From positions 1-43,815 of the forward strand of contig CAMDJZ010000008.1 in the NCBI GenBank assembly GCA_945901265.1: a DNA stretch of 43,815 nucleotides, written 5' to 3'. The notes under the pieces are model-generated. The model had not been told where the DNA came from and did not search any database. It saw nothing but the letters and a program-made list of their open reading frames with translations. Origin of the DNA: Rickettsia typhi (GTDB lineage Bacteria; Pseudomonadota; Alphaproteobacteria; Rickettsiales; UBA1997). The position numbers and the translations under genes are program-made. Below, piece after piece: positions 7,402 to 16,427 of this stretch (position 1 is the first letter of the stretch; each line of letters starts with the position of its first letter).

Positions 7402-8778
7402 TTAACTAATTTTTATTGGCAATTTTTTACAAAAAAAATCAATTATAATTATAAAAAATAATGACAATCCAAACATTGGCATTATTAGCGCTAAGGCAAA
7501 GATAATTGAAATGATAATTTTACTTAAATGACAATTTTTATTTACTTGCGGTGCACCAAAATTGTTAGGATTTTTGCGCTTTAACCACATTGCAAATCCA
7601 AAGATCATTATCAAAATTAATCCCAAACATCCAGCTAGATTTATCATTTGATTTAATCTGCCAAAATATCTTCCTTCATGCATAGAAACTCCAATTGCAA
7701 TAGCTTTGGAAAGCCAACTAAAATCTTGCCATAAGGCTTGCGAAATTATTGTCGCATCATATTGATCGTAATGAATAAAAGCAGTATTTTGTGGATGATT
7801 TTTACTTGAATTAACAATTGAGTAAACGCCATTTTTATCTACTGGGAAACGCACCTCAAACTCTTGCGCTACATCTTTATTTTCTTTAGCTATTTTTAAA
7901 ATTTGCTCAAGGCTTAAAGGTTGTTTTTTTATTTTTTTAGAATTTGCCTTACCTGCAATTAATTGCGCGTGATCATTGCTCCACCCTTGCTCAAGTGATG
8001 CAGACTTTAAGGTCTTACTGCCACCCTGATCCCAACTGATATGAGTTTTAGGAGTTGTGGTTTTTTTCTCAAAATATTTTATAATATTTCCCGCAACAAA
8101 TGACCAAGGAAGACCAGAGATAACTAAAAAAATAATAATTCCTGAAATCCATAAACCAAGAAAGCCGTGGAGTTCTTTCAGCAAATTTCTTGAAGTTTTT
8201 AAATCAAAGGATGGTATAAAAATTTTAAAAAATTTCCACCAACTAGATTGTCGATTATAAATTTGTTTTACTTTGTAATTAACCCATAAATATAAACCAG
8301 TAATTAACAGCACCAAAGCCCATGAAGCGCAAAGTTCAACAAATATTTTGCCAAATTTTCCAAGCATTAAATTGCCATTAATTTCTCTAACTTTCCAAAT
8401 AAAACGGTTTTTAAAATCGATTACGCCAATTATTTCAGCATCAAAAGGATTTACAGCGACAAGCAATTGCCTTTTATCATTTTCAATTCTTATCAAAGCA
8501 GATTTAAAATTATTTTTTGGTGCAATATAAGCGAGTTTTTTGGCATTAGGAAATTTTGCAATTACACTTTCAACCATTTCATCAACTTTAACATAATTTT
8601 TATTTTGATTTTCAATGTTAAAAAATTTTGCGAATTGCAATTCGTCAATATCATCTGCAAATAGATAAATTGAGCCCGTAAGCGCAATTATAAAAATAAA
8701 AGGTGCAACAAAAATTCCTGCAAAAAAATGCCAACGCCAAATTAAATTATAATAAAAATTTTGCCGATTAATCACCAT
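7402..8778 (-). CDS. PepSY-associated transmembrane protein, probable siderophore/iron reductase
   Basis: A 458-aa inner-membrane protein with the PepSY-TM layout: a first helix with WRWHFFAGIFVAPFIFIIALTG, a periplasmic PepSY-like segment (about 60-130), a second helix (LCASWALVLLITGLYLWV), a third with ELHGFLGLWISGIIIFLVISG, a second periplasmic part (about 235-350), then SMHEGRYFGRLNQMINL and C-terminal helices. The conserved His residues in WRWHF, ELHG and MHEG are those usually thought to bind haem in this family. Such proteins often sit beside TonB-dependent siderophore receptors and are proposed to reduce or release iron. Here the start overlaps the receptor stop by 7 bases, so the two form one unit. 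The iron role is inferred from context. Confidence 0.85.
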   Translation of the reverse strand: MVINRQNFYYNLIWRWHFFAGIFVAPFIFIIALTGSIYLFADDIDELQFAKFFNIENQNKNYVKVDEMVESVIAKFPNAKKLAYIAPKNNFKSALIRIENDKRQLLVAVNPFDAEIIGVIDFKNRFIWKVREINGNLMLGKFGKIFVELCASWALVLLITGLYLWVNYKVKQIYNRQSSWWKFFKIFIPSFDLKTSRNLLKELHGFLGLWISGIIIFLVISGLPWSFVAGNIIKYFEKKTTTPKTHISWDQGGSKTLKSASLEQGWSNDHAQLIAGKANSKKIKKQPLSLEQILKIAKENKDVAQEFEVRFPVDKNGVYSIVNSSKNHPQNTAFIHYDQYDATIISQALWQDFSWLSKAIAIGVSMHEGRYFGRLNQMINLAGCLGLILIMIFGFAMWLKRKNPNNFGAPQVNKNCHLSKIIISIIFALALIMPMFGLSLFFIIIIDFFCKKLPIKIS

Positions 8779-10883
8779 TTAAATTTCAAGCCTGTAAAAA
8801 ACGATCTAGAATTACCTGGATAATAAACCGCAGGATTAGAGTTTGGTGCAGTTGATAAAACATCGGCAGTTGGCGAATATACTCGATTAAGCAAATTACG
8901 CGCATCTAAATAAAACAAAATATTTTTATTAATTTCAATTCCAGCATTTAAGCCAAGAAGCCAGTAATTTCGGCTCTTCACGGTATTTGCTGAATCGATA
9001 AAAAATCCTTGCGGAGAAATTTCAACATTTGGTGAAATGAAAAATCCGCGCGAATTTTCATATTTAATTTCACTGCGGATATAATGTAATGGAGCTCCCG
9101 GAATGCGATTATTGCCGTAAGTTTTATCATCAACAAAACGAAAATCATTTAGAGTATAAGCAGTTCTAAATTTAATTTTATGACCAGAATTTTGTAAATT
9201 TTGACTTAAGATTTTTGATAAAAATTGACTGTCAAAGCCAAGTTCAAGACCTTGGTGAATCGATCTTTTGGCATTAATTGCTTGAGTAATTGAAGGGGCA
9301 ACGGTAAATAAAATTAATTCATCGCGAAGGTAAGAACGATAAACTGCCAAATCCCAATTGATAAAACTATTAACCCTTCTCGTACCTAACTCAAAGCTAT
9401 AGGATTTTTGCGCTGAAATATTGGCAAGTCCCGAAGATTTTGTTTGTCTAACCTCGGCGAATGTAGGTGGTTCATAAGCTGCACTAACATTGCCAAAAAA
9501 TTGTAAATTTTTATTATGCTGATAAATTCCACCAATCTTGGGGCTAATGCCGTGATAATATCTTTTGCCACTTTGATTGCCATCGCTTAAAAAAAAATCA
9601 CGATAATCGCGTTTGCTAAAAATAAATTGCGAACCTGTTGTTAAAGTAAATTTTTCATTAAGCGCTAAATTATCTTGAACATAAAAAATTGCATTACTAG
9701 CTTTTTCATCGCCATTAACGGTTAAATTTCCAGCACTACCATTGACATTAGCAAATCTTTTGGAATCAGTTGTTGCAGTACTTAAATTCAATCCTAGCAA
9801 AAATTCATTTTTAAATCCAAATAAATTATTTTTAAAATTAGCATCGCCAAATGCTCCGTAATGCAAGGTTTGCTGTTGAATTACTTGAAAAATTGGATGA
9901 TCAAGTTCTTTAATATTGGTAAAAATACCTGCATTTAAGCTAGTATTTTCGCTACGCCATGAAGTTTTATTGGCAAGGCGAAATAAATTAAAATTACGTT
10001 CTTGCTTGTCAGAAATATTTGCTTTGTTAGCCTGCTTTGGATCGTTATTCATCTGTGAGCCAGTAAGAGCTCCCGGCAATTCTAGATTAGAATTTACTGC
10101 CGTAAAGTAAGTTCTATTTTCAAGATTATTGCTAATTCGATAACCAAAATTAGAAAATAATTTGCTATCGCTTTGCGAATTTTGATTGCGATAACCATCG
10201 GAATGAAAATGCGAAAGCGAAGTAAAATAATCAAATTTATCAATCACTTTTGCGCTGGATATATTAGCTCGAGCGGATCCAAAACTCCCCCCCTCAACTC
10301 TTGCACTAAGAGCATCGGAATTATAACCAGTTGGCGAAATAAAATTAATTGCTCCACCTAAACTTGCCGATCCTAAATGCAAGCCATTTGCTCCTTTAAA
10401 AACTTCAATATGATCAAATGCCAATGGATCAACATCCTGAAAATCAGCAGAACCATCCGCAAGATTTATAGGAATACCATCTTGATAAAGATTAATTCCG
10501 CGCAAATGATAAGTGCGCGATAAGCCTGAGCCTCTAATTGATAAACGCGATTCTTGTCCAGCCTTTGGTTGCGCTAAAACGCCCGCAACATAATCGAGCA
10601 TATCTTTAACATTGTAACTAAATTTGCTTTGCAATTCTTTGTTTTCAACAATCGCAACTCCGCCAGAAATTTTGTTTATCTTTTCTTTGGCAATCTCAAT
10701 ATTATCAGAACTAAGTGAGGATTTAGAAGCAGTTACGGTGATTTTATCAAAAGCTTTTTCCTTGGCATTTAAATTTTGAACATTGAGATTGCTGGGATTT
10801 ATATTCTCAAAGCTTAATTTTTGAACAGCGTTAACTTTTGATGAAAATAAGCATAAAATAATTAATAAAAAAACTTTTCCCAT
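8772..10883 (-). CDS. TonB-dependent outer-membrane receptor (FecA-like plug)
   Basis: A 703-aa receptor with a signal peptide (about residues 1-19, ending VNA). A TonB-box-like ITVTAS segment lies near residue 50. The plug domain spans about 70-185 and contains LSIRGSGLSRTYHLRGI, LYQDGIPINLADG, FDHIEVFKGANGLHLGSASLGGAINF. This wording resembles FecA/YncD-type receptors more than catecholate receptors. The remainder is a 22-strand-type barrel ending in a C-terminal aromatic strand (FTGLKFKW), as required for outer-membrane insertion. It probably imports an iron chelate or similar ligand using TonB energy. It is preceded by a likely promoter and an inverted repeat, and is followed by the PepSY gene with a 7-base overlap. 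The ligand cannot be determined from sequence. Confidence 0.92.
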   Translation of the reverse strand: MGKVFLLIILCLFSSKVNAVQKLSFENINPSNLNVQNLNAKEKAFDKITVTASKSSLSSDNIEIAKEKINKISGGVAIVENKELQSKFSYNVKDMLDYVAGVLAQPKAGQESRLSIRGSGLSRTYHLRGINLYQDGIPINLADGSADFQDVDPLAFDHIEVFKGANGLHLGSASLGGAINFISPTGYNSDALSARVEGGSFGSARANISSAKVIDKFDYFTSLSHFHSDGYRNQNSQSDSKLFSNFGYRISNNLENRTYFTAVNSNLELPGALTGSQMNNDPKQANKANISDKQERNFNLFRLANKTSWRSENTSLNAGIFTNIKELDHPIFQVIQQQTLHYGAFGDANFKNNLFGFKNEFLLGLNLSTATTDSKRFANVNGSAGNLTVNGDEKASNAIFYVQDNLALNEKFTLTTGSQFIFSKRDYRDFFLSDGNQSGKRYYHGISPKIGGIYQHNKNLQFFGNVSAAYEPPTFAEVRQTKSSGLANISAQKSYSFELGTRRVNSFINWDLAVYRSYLRDELILFTVAPSITQAINAKRSIHQGLELGFDSQFLSKILSQNLQNSGHKIKFRTAYTLNDFRFVDDKTYGNNRIPGAPLHYIRSEIKYENSRGFFISPNVEISPQGFFIDSANTVKSRNYWLLGLNAGIEINKNILFYLDARNLLNRVYSPTADVLSTAPNSNPAVYYPGNSRSFFTGLKFKW

Positions 10884-10903
10884 AAGATAATTATTATTGT
10901 TTA

Positions 10904-10917
10904 ATATTAACTAATAT
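10904..10917. promoter_or_regulatory. Candidate regulator-binding inverted repeat upstream of the receptor gene
   Basis: The palindrome ATATTA-AC-TAATAT lies 20 bases upstream of the receptor ATG and just downstream of the likely promoter. Its AT-rich GATA-like flanks loosely resemble Fur/Irr-type sites, and a fur gene heads the same cluster. The match to a Fur consensus is weak, and such palindromes can occur by chance in this AT-rich DNA. Confidence 0.35.
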
Positions 10918-10943
10918 CAATAAAAGTTGAGGATTTCAATTTT

Positions 10944-10973
10944 TTAATAAAAAAATCATTTTAGGCATGTCAA
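10944..10973 (-). promoter_or_regulatory. Probable sigma-70 promoter of the receptor/PepSY unit
   Basis: On the minus strand TTGACA (10968-10973) is followed after 18 bases by TATTAA (10944-10949). It sits just after the pgeF stop and gives a leader of about 55 bases before the receptor start, so the receptor pair may be expressed separately from the upstream fur-pgeF genes. Confidence 0.5.
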
Positions 10974-10979
10974 TTTCTT

Positions 10980-11669
10980 TTAATTAATCGCAATGACTGC
11001 TAGATTTCTTCCTGAATCAACTAAGTTTTGATGAGTTGAACGTCGAAAACTAAAGTAATTTTTTTCATCTTGGTAAGTATCGATCGCTAAATTTTCAATT
11101 GCCGAAATTCCTTCAGCACGTAGCTTATTTTGCACATATCCACAAAGGTCGAATAACATTTTTTGTGAGTTTTCAATTGTTTTAAAAAAAAATTTATTCT
11201 CGATATTTTCGTCAATAAAATCATCGTAAAATTCAAACGAAATTTCGTAGGATTTTTGTTGAATCATCGGACCAATTAGCGCAGAAATATTTTTTGCTCC
11301 TAAATTTCGCATTTCCTTGATGGTTTGTGAAATCACTCCAGCCTTGGCTCCACGCCATCCAGCGTGACATGCACCAATGACTTTTTTTTCATTATCAAAT
11401 AATAAAATTGGCGAACAATCTGCGGTAACAATTCCAAGAACCACTTCTTTTAGATTACTAACAATGCCATCAGCCTTAGGTAGATTTGATTCGCCATATA
11501 TTTTGCTTTTATCATCAACCACCACTACTTCTTTTTGGTGGACCTGATTTAATAACAAAATATTTTGAAAAATAAATTGCTGATTTTTTAAATTTAGCGC
11601 TAGATTTTCGCGGTTTATTAATGCTTGGTCAATTATGCAATCCTTCCCAAAAAAATGTGTTTTAATCAT
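10980..11669 (-). CDS. pgeF: PgeF/YfiH-type laccase-domain protein (purine nucleoside phosphorylase / peptidoglycan editing factor)
   Basis: A 229-aa member of the multicopper polyphenol oxidase/YfiH family. Members have been reported to act as purine nucleoside phosphorylases or to remove mis-incorporated residues from peptidoglycan precursors. The metal ligands are recognisable: His44 in NQVHQ, Cys85 in VTADCSP and His102 in CHAGWRG. The C-terminal DTYQDEKNYFSFRRS segment is also conserved. Nothing is truncated. It overlaps the end of thrB by 4 bases (ATGA type), which indicates one operon. Confidence 0.9.
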   Translation of the reverse strand: MIKTHFFGKDCIIDQALINRENLALNLKNQQFIFQNILLLNQVHQKEVVVVDDKSKIYGESNLPKADGIVSNLKEVVLGIVTADCSPILLFDNEKKVIGACHAGWRGAKAGVISQTIKEMRNLGAKNISALIGPMIQQKSYEISFEFYDDFIDENIENKFFFKTIENSQKMLFDLCGYVQNKLRAEGISAIENLAIDTYQDEKNYFSFRRSTHQNLVDSGRNLAVIAIN

Positions 11670-12646
11670 ATTTTATTTACAATTTTATTTTTAAAAAATC
11701 TTAATTTATGAAGATATTCCATGGGATCTTTGATTTTTACTAAAGAATTTTTATCAGTAAAAAACATATCATTAAGCCTTGTAAGCAGAAATCTCATACT
11801 TGCACCAAGTAAAGCAATTTCTAAAAATTCCTCTTCATTTTTATTGATATTTCTGATTTTTTTATAAGAATCAACTAGGTTTATGAATTTTTGTTGATTA
11901 AAATTTGAGCGCTCAAAACACCAGGCATTGATAATAATTGCCAAATCATAAATTAAAATTTCATTTGCCGAAAAATAAAAATCAATCACTCCGCTCAATT
12001 TATCATTTTCAAAAAATACATTATCGGGAAATAAGTCTAAATGCGCTGGAGCGTAAGGTAGATTACCAATATTTTTATACCAATTTTTTTGTAAAAATTC
12101 AATATTTTGTAAAATTTCATTTGTTAAACCACTTTGATATTGTTCAACTAAATTACTAAATTTGTTAAATATTGTAAGAAAATTTTTAACACTTAAATCG
12201 TTAACTCTCTCAGCCTCATAATCCAAAGCACCTAAATGCATTTTAGCCAAAACTTCCCCAACTTCCTGACAATGTTTAACAGTTATTGATTCATAATAAC
12301 CGTCACTAACAGCTTTTAAAGTTTTTCCATTCAAAAAACTAACAATTACCGAATTTTTATTGGCAATTTTATTTATTACCGAGCCATTATTGTCAATGAT
12401 TGGACGCGGACAATTAATCCCTTTTCTTGCTAAATGTAATTTGAAATTAATAAAAAAAGGCAAGTCTTTTTCATTAATTCTTTTTTCAAAAATTGTTAAA
12501 ATATATTTTCCAATTTTTGTTTCTAAAATAAAATTTGAATTATCAATACCTTCAACTATTTCTGTAAAATTTAACAATTCACCAATTGAATAATTCTCTA
12601 GATGCGAGGCGATTTGTTGATGAGTAATTTTAGTATAAACTGCCAT
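11666..12646 (-). CDS. thrB: Homoserine kinase (ThrB, aminoglycoside-phosphotransferase fold)
   Basis: A 326-aa protein of the alphaproteobacterial homoserine kinase type, which phosphorylates homoserine on the way to threonine. The start MAVYTKITHQQIASHL and the segment IVEGIDNSNFILET are characteristic. The catalytic loop of the APH fold is HLDLFPDNVFF near residue 200, followed by the metal-binding GVIDFYFS. LLTRLNDM near the C-terminus is also conserved. The gene starts 7 bases after the metallopeptidase-like gene and overlaps pgeF. Threonine synthase and homoserine dehydrogenase are not in the window. A related APH-fold kinase is possible, but the pattern fits ThrB best. Confidence 0.85.
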   Translation of the reverse strand: MAVYTKITHQQIASHLENYSIGELLNFTEIVEGIDNSNFILETKIGKYILTIFEKRINEKDLPFFINFKLHLARKGINCPRPIIDNNGSVINKIANKNSVIVSFLNGKTLKAVSDGYYESITVKHCQEVGEVLAKMHLGALDYEAERVNDLSVKNFLTIFNKFSNLVEQYQSGLTNEILQNIEFLQKNWYKNIGNLPYAPAHLDLFPDNVFFENDKLSGVIDFYFSANEILIYDLAIIINAWCFERSNFNQQKFINLVDSYKKIRNINKNEEEFLEIALLGASMRFLLTRLNDMFFTDKNSLVKIKDPMEYLHKLRFFKNKIVNKI

Positions 12647-12653
12647 AAATTAT

Positions 12654-13481
12654 TTATTTTTTTTCATCAATTTCTTGGGTTTTTTGCCAACTTGCTTGCC
12701 ACGAAGCATTTGATTTTATTGACTTTGCAAAGGATGTATTTTTTTGCGCTCTCGATTCAAATTGTTTTGAAAATTCCAAAGTTGGGGTGGTTAATTTTAC
12801 ATTCTTAACAATTTCTAAAGTCTGTTGAGCAATAGCCTGATTTGTTATTTTCTGAATTTGCGGATTAAAAATTTCCTTGATAAATTTGGTAGTATTTACA
12901 AAAAAATCCATAACTTCCTGAGTTGTAAAATCGCCATTGCTTTTGACATTTCGTGAAATGCTTAGCAACTCAAAATAACGCGCAAATAATTCTGAAATAA
13001 ATTGGTGAGGCTTGTAAGCCTTGAGTGCATCGACCATCAATCTTTGTATTTGCGAACGCAAAGCCATTTGCGAAGCTTGGCGATCTTTCATGTCATAGCC
13101 GATTGCTTGACGAAATTCTTCACCAAGTTTAATGCCACTTTCATATTCCAAAGCATGGGCCATTTCATGGGCCAAAACATTGCAATTAAGACTGCGCAAA
13201 ATAATTTTCAGATTTTTTTTAGGAAAAATTTTATTGCTGAAACGATCAAATGCAGTTTGGTTTTCGGTTAAAAAACAACCAACATTGGTGTCCCAATCCT
13301 TGATATATTTAACTTCAAACCGCAGGTTTTTTTGTTGTAATTTTGTTAAAATTAAATCCAGACCTTCTTTAAATAATTCAATTCTGTAAAGATTAGAAAA
13401 AAGCTCAACAAATTTTTCATCTTGCTTTACGCCTTCATAATCAAGCTGTGGAGCAATTAAATTTTCTAAAAAATTACTCAT
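12654..13481 (-). CDS. Putative zinc metallopeptidase with HExxH motif, family not recognised
   Basis: The chosen start is ATG at 13479-13481, two bases after the fur stop; a TTG at 13508 inside fur is the only longer option. The 275-aa product has no signal peptide or membrane helix. Residues 105-109 read HEMAH, a zinc-protease HExxH motif, and 55 residues later SELFARYFELL offers Glu164 as a possible third ligand, as in gluzincin-type enzymes. The C-terminal 70 residues are Lys/Gln/Ser-rich and probably unstructured. I do not recognise the family. Its position between fur and thrB in one transcript gives no clear role. Protease activity is inferred from the motif only. Confidence 0.65.
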   Translation of the reverse strand: MSNFLENLIAPQLDYEGVKQDEKFVELFSNLYRIELFKEGLDLILTKLQQKNLRFEVKYIKDWDTNVGCFLTENQTAFDRFSNKIFPKKNLKIILRSLNCNVLAHEMAHALEYESGIKLGEEFRQAIGYDMKDRQASQMALRSQIQRLMVDALKAYKPHQFISELFARYFELLSISRNVKSNGDFTTQEVMDFFVNTTKFIKEIFNPQIQKITNQAIAQQTLEIVKNVKLTTPTLEFSKQFESRAQKNTSFAKSIKSNASWQASWQKTQEIDEKK

Positions 13482-13483
13482 AA

Positions 13484-13903
13484 TTATTTGTTTTTGAGTG
13501 GACGACAATATAACTCCAAGCGATGTCCAACTAAATCGAAACCGTGATCACGTGCAATTTTTTCTTTTAATTTTTCTAATTCCTCATTGTAAAATTCATG
13601 AACTTCATCTGTTGAAATATCAACCAAATGATCATGATGCTCATCGCTTTCGAGCTTTTCGTACCTTGATTTGCCGCGACCCAAAAAATCATGTCGGGCA
13701 ATTAAACCGAGTTCCTCAAACATATTCAAAGCGCGATAAACTGTTGCAACACCGATGCGCGGATTAATTTTTAATGCACGACGATAAACTTCTTCAACAT
13801 CGGGATGATCATCGCTTTGTGCTACAACGCGTGCGACAATTCGGCGATTTTCAGTAAGTCTAATTTTTCGCTCTTCGCAAAGTTTTTCGATTGTTGATTG
13901 CAT
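13484..13903 (-). CDS. fur: Fur-family metal-responsive transcriptional regulator
   Basis: A 139-aa Fur-family protein with an N-terminal winged helix (RLTENRRIVARVV .. HPDVEEVYRRAL .. IGVATVYRALNMFEELGLI) and a C-terminal dimer/metal domain with the DEHHDHLVDI ligand cluster and HEFYNEELEKLKEKIA. The ending GHRLELYCRP is the form seen in alphaproteobacterial Fur/Mur. There is no CxxC structural zinc site, which is also normal in that group, and no Irr-type haem motif at the N-terminus. It leads the cluster that ends in a TonB receptor and PepSY protein, consistent with control of iron uptake. Whether it senses iron or manganese cannot be told. Confidence 0.9.
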   Translation of the reverse strand: MQSTIEKLCEERKIRLTENRRIVARVVAQSDDHPDVEEVYRRALKINPRIGVATVYRALNMFEELGLIARHDFLGRGKSRYEKLESDEHHDHLVDISTDEVHEFYNEELEKLKEKIARDHGFDLVGHRLELYCRPLKNK

Positions 13904-14165
13904 AAAAAATAATTTAAATTAAATAACAAACCATTTTTAATTGTTTAACTTTGATTTTTCAAAGAAAATTTTATTGCTAAAATTTTTGTTGCAATAAATA
14001 TACCCTTCTTTAAACTTGATTTGCATAGGTAAATCGCCCCCCAAAAATTCATTTTAATTTTATTTTATTTAATTTATTTGATAAATTTTAGGAAAAAATT
14101 TAAACTTATTTTTTTAGTTTTTAATTAAAACTAAGCACTTTTATCAATTTCAAGTGGGTTTTAAT

Positions 14166-15653
14166 ATGACAAAAAATCGTAAACTAATCGAAAGTTCAAC
14201 TCCGTCTCTTACTTTCGATGATGTCTTGCTTAAGCCAGCATTTTCTAAAGTTCTTCCCAATGAAGCCAATACCAAAACTCGCATTACAAAAAATATTTCT
14301 TTAGAAATTCCTATAATTTCTGCAGCGATGGATACAGTAACCGAAAGTCGATTAGCAATTGCGATGGCTCAATGCGGAGGTCTCGGCTGTATTCACAAAA
14401 ATTTTTCCATTAAAGAACAAAGTGAAGAAGTAAAAAAAGTAAAAAAATTTGAATCAGGTATGGTGGTTAATCCTTTAACAATTAACCCCGATGCCACACT
14501 TGGCGATGCTTTAGCTCTTATGTCAACTTATGGAATTTCGGGAATTCCCGTTGTCAAAAATGGTGGCAATAAACTTGTTGGCATTATCACCAATCGCGAT
14601 GTGCGCTTCGCTACTGATAAAAAACAATCAATCAAAGAATTGATGACCAAAGAAAATCTGATCACCGCCAAACCAAACATCAGTAAAATTGAAGCTAAAA
14701 ATTTACTACATCGTCATAAAATTGAACGCATCATTATCGTTGACAACTCTGGAAATTGTGTTGGCTTAATGACTGGAAAAGATCTTGAAAAAACTAAACA
14801 ATTTCCATTAGCTTCCAAAGATAGCGAGGGTCGATTATTGGTGGCAAGTGCTACAGGAGTTGCTAAGGATGGTATTAAACGCGCTGAAAGTTTGATTGAA
14901 GCTGGAAGCGATATAATCGTCGTTGACACTGCGCATGGTCATTCTGTTGGGGTTATCAACACCATCAAAGAATTAAAAAAATTATTTCCTAAACAAGAAA
15001 TTATTGCCGGAAATATTGCTACCAAAGAAGCAGCGAAAGCTCTTTACGATGTTGGTGCCGATGCAGTAAAAGTTGGAATTGGCCCAGGATCAATTTGCAC
15101 AACGCGAATAATTGCGGGGGTTGGCGTACCACAATTATCAGCCTTATTCGATGTTTTGGAATTTTGCGATAAAGTAAAATTACCAGTAATTTGTGACGGT
15201 GGAATTCGCTTTTCTGGCGATCTCGCTAAAGCAATTGCGGGTGGCGCATCGGCGGTAATGCTTGGTGGTTTGCTTGCTGGCGCAGAGGAAACTCCTGGAG
15301 AAATCGTTTTATTTAAAGGCAGATCCTACAAAGTATATCGCGGAATGGGCTCACTTGGCGCTATGGCTCGCGGATCAGCCGATCGCTATTTTCAACAAGA
15401 TGTAAGTGATAAAATGAAATTAGTTCCCGAAGGTGTTGAAGGTCGTGTTGCTTATAAAGGTTCGGTCGCCGATGTAATTCATCAATTGGTTGGCGGACTA
15501 AAATCAGCAATGGGTTATACCGGAAACGCTACAATTCAAGAGATGCGCCACAATTGTGAATTTGTTAGAATTACCAATTCGGGCTTAAGAGAATCGCATC
15601 CACATTCAATTGCGATAACTTCAGAATCGCCAAATTACAGCACTGAAACTTAA
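14166..15653 (+). CDS. guaB: Inosine-5'-monophosphate dehydrogenase
   Basis: GuaB oxidises IMP to XMP with NAD, the committed step to guanine nucleotides. The catalytic barrel is split by two CBS domains at about residues 90-205 in the usual way. Visible motifs: LTFDDVLLKPAFSKVLP at the start, AAMDTVTESRLAIAMAQ, the catalytic loop GIGPGSICTTRIIAGVG with its Cys, CDGGIRFSGDLAKAIAGGA and YRGMGSLGAM. ATG at 14166 is preferred; GTG at 14154, four codons earlier, is possible and gives 499 instead of 495 aa. The next gene starts 6 bases after the stop. Confidence 0.96.
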   Translation: MTKNRKLIESSTPSLTFDDVLLKPAFSKVLPNEANTKTRITKNISLEIPIISAAMDTVTESRLAIAMAQCGGLGCIHKNFSIKEQSEEVKKVKKFESGMVVNPLTINPDATLGDALALMSTYGISGIPVVKNGGNKLVGIITNRDVRFATDKKQSIKELMTKENLITAKPNISKIEAKNLLHRHKIERIIIVDNSGNCVGLMTGKDLEKTKQFPLASKDSEGRLLVASATGVAKDGIKRAESLIEAGSDIIVVDTAHGHSVGVINTIKELKKLFPKQEIIAGNIATKEAAKALYDVGADAVKVGIGPGSICTTRIIAGVGVPQLSALFDVLEFCDKVKLPVICDGGIRFSGDLAKAIAGGASAVMLGGLLAGAEETPGEIVLFKGRSYKVYRGMGSLGAMARGSADRYFQQDVSDKMKLVPEGVEGRVAYKGSVADVIHQLVGGLKSAMGYTGNATIQEMRHNCEFVRITNSGLRESHPHSIAITSESPNYSTET

Positions 15654-15659
15654 AAATCT

Positions 15660-16427
15660 ATGTTGAAATTTTTTGACCAAGTTTCTTATCATCGCAATTG
15701 CCACCGTTTATTTTTTTGGTTGTTTATTTTAGCATTTTTAGCGCAAATTTTTTTTTGGAAAAAAACTGAATCAATTCGTTTCGCATACGAAATAGTTCCC
15801 GAAGCTCCAAGTAATGAGGTAGTAAAAATTTTATCCTTTGGCGATGATCAATTTCTATTTCGTATTTTAGCTTCGCGTTTGCAAAATATGGGTGATGTTT
15901 TCGCCGGTTTTATAAGTTTAAAAAAATATGATTATTTGCGCCTTTATCAATGGATGAGTAGACTAGATACTCTTGATTCCAATTCGCGTTTAATTCCTTC
16001 TCTTGCCAGTTATTACTACAGCAATAATGATAATCCACAAGATTTAAGATTAATTGTTAAATATCTCGATGAACATTCCAGCATCGATATTGACAAGCAT
16101 TGGTGGTGGTTATTTCAAGCTACAGAAATTGCTCTAGTAAATGTCAAAGATGCTAATTTAGCCATGGGCTTAGCTCACAAATTGGCAAGCAATGAAGCGA
16201 AGGATGCTCCGCTATGGACCAAACAAATGCCTGCCTTTATTGCCAAATCTCAAGGAGATAATTGTTTAGCTTTTCAAGTAATTTCCAAGTTAATTAAAGA
16301 AAGCGAAAGTGGCGTTCGCCAAATCAAAGCCGAAGAGATGAATTTTATGCGTCATTTTATCAATAAAAATTTAAAGAATCTTAAACAAAAAAATTTTGAT
16401 CCACGACAATGTCTCAACAAAATTTAA
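15660..16427 (+). CDS. Membrane-anchored protein of unknown function
   Basis: A 255-aa protein with a single hydrophobic helix near the N-terminus (about residues 17-32, LFFWLFILAFLAQIFFW) and no cleavage site, so it is probably a signal-anchor protein facing the periplasm. The rest is mainly helical, with repeated aromatic and Leu/Ala spacing (KYDYLRLYQWMSRLDTL; HWWWLFQATEIALVNV) that could form TPR-like repeats. I do not recognise the family. It lies 6 bases after guaB and overlaps nadC by 19 bases, so it is probably co-expressed with both. Confidence 0.6.
   Translation: MLKFFDQVSYHRNCHRLFFWLFILAFLAQIFFWKKTESIRFAYEIVPEAPSNEVVKILSFGDDQFLFRILASRLQNMGDVFAGFISLKKYDYLRLYQWMSRLDTLDSNSRLIPSLASYYYSNNDNPQDLRLIVKYLDEHSSIDIDKHWWWLFQATEIALVNVKDANLAMGLAHKLASNEAKDAPLWTKQMPAFIAKSQGDNCLAFQVISKLIKESESGVRQIKAEEMNFMRHFINKNLKNLKQKNFDPRQCLNKI

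Noticed and set aside
13132-13389. 85-aa plus-strand ORF opposite the HExxH gene
   Set aside because: It is antisense to the better supported frame, which has the HEMAH motif and tight operon spacing.
13482-13508. TTG start at 13508 for the HExxH protein
   Set aside because: It would overlap fur by 25 bases and add nine unsupported residues. The ATG at 13481 fits the operon spacing.
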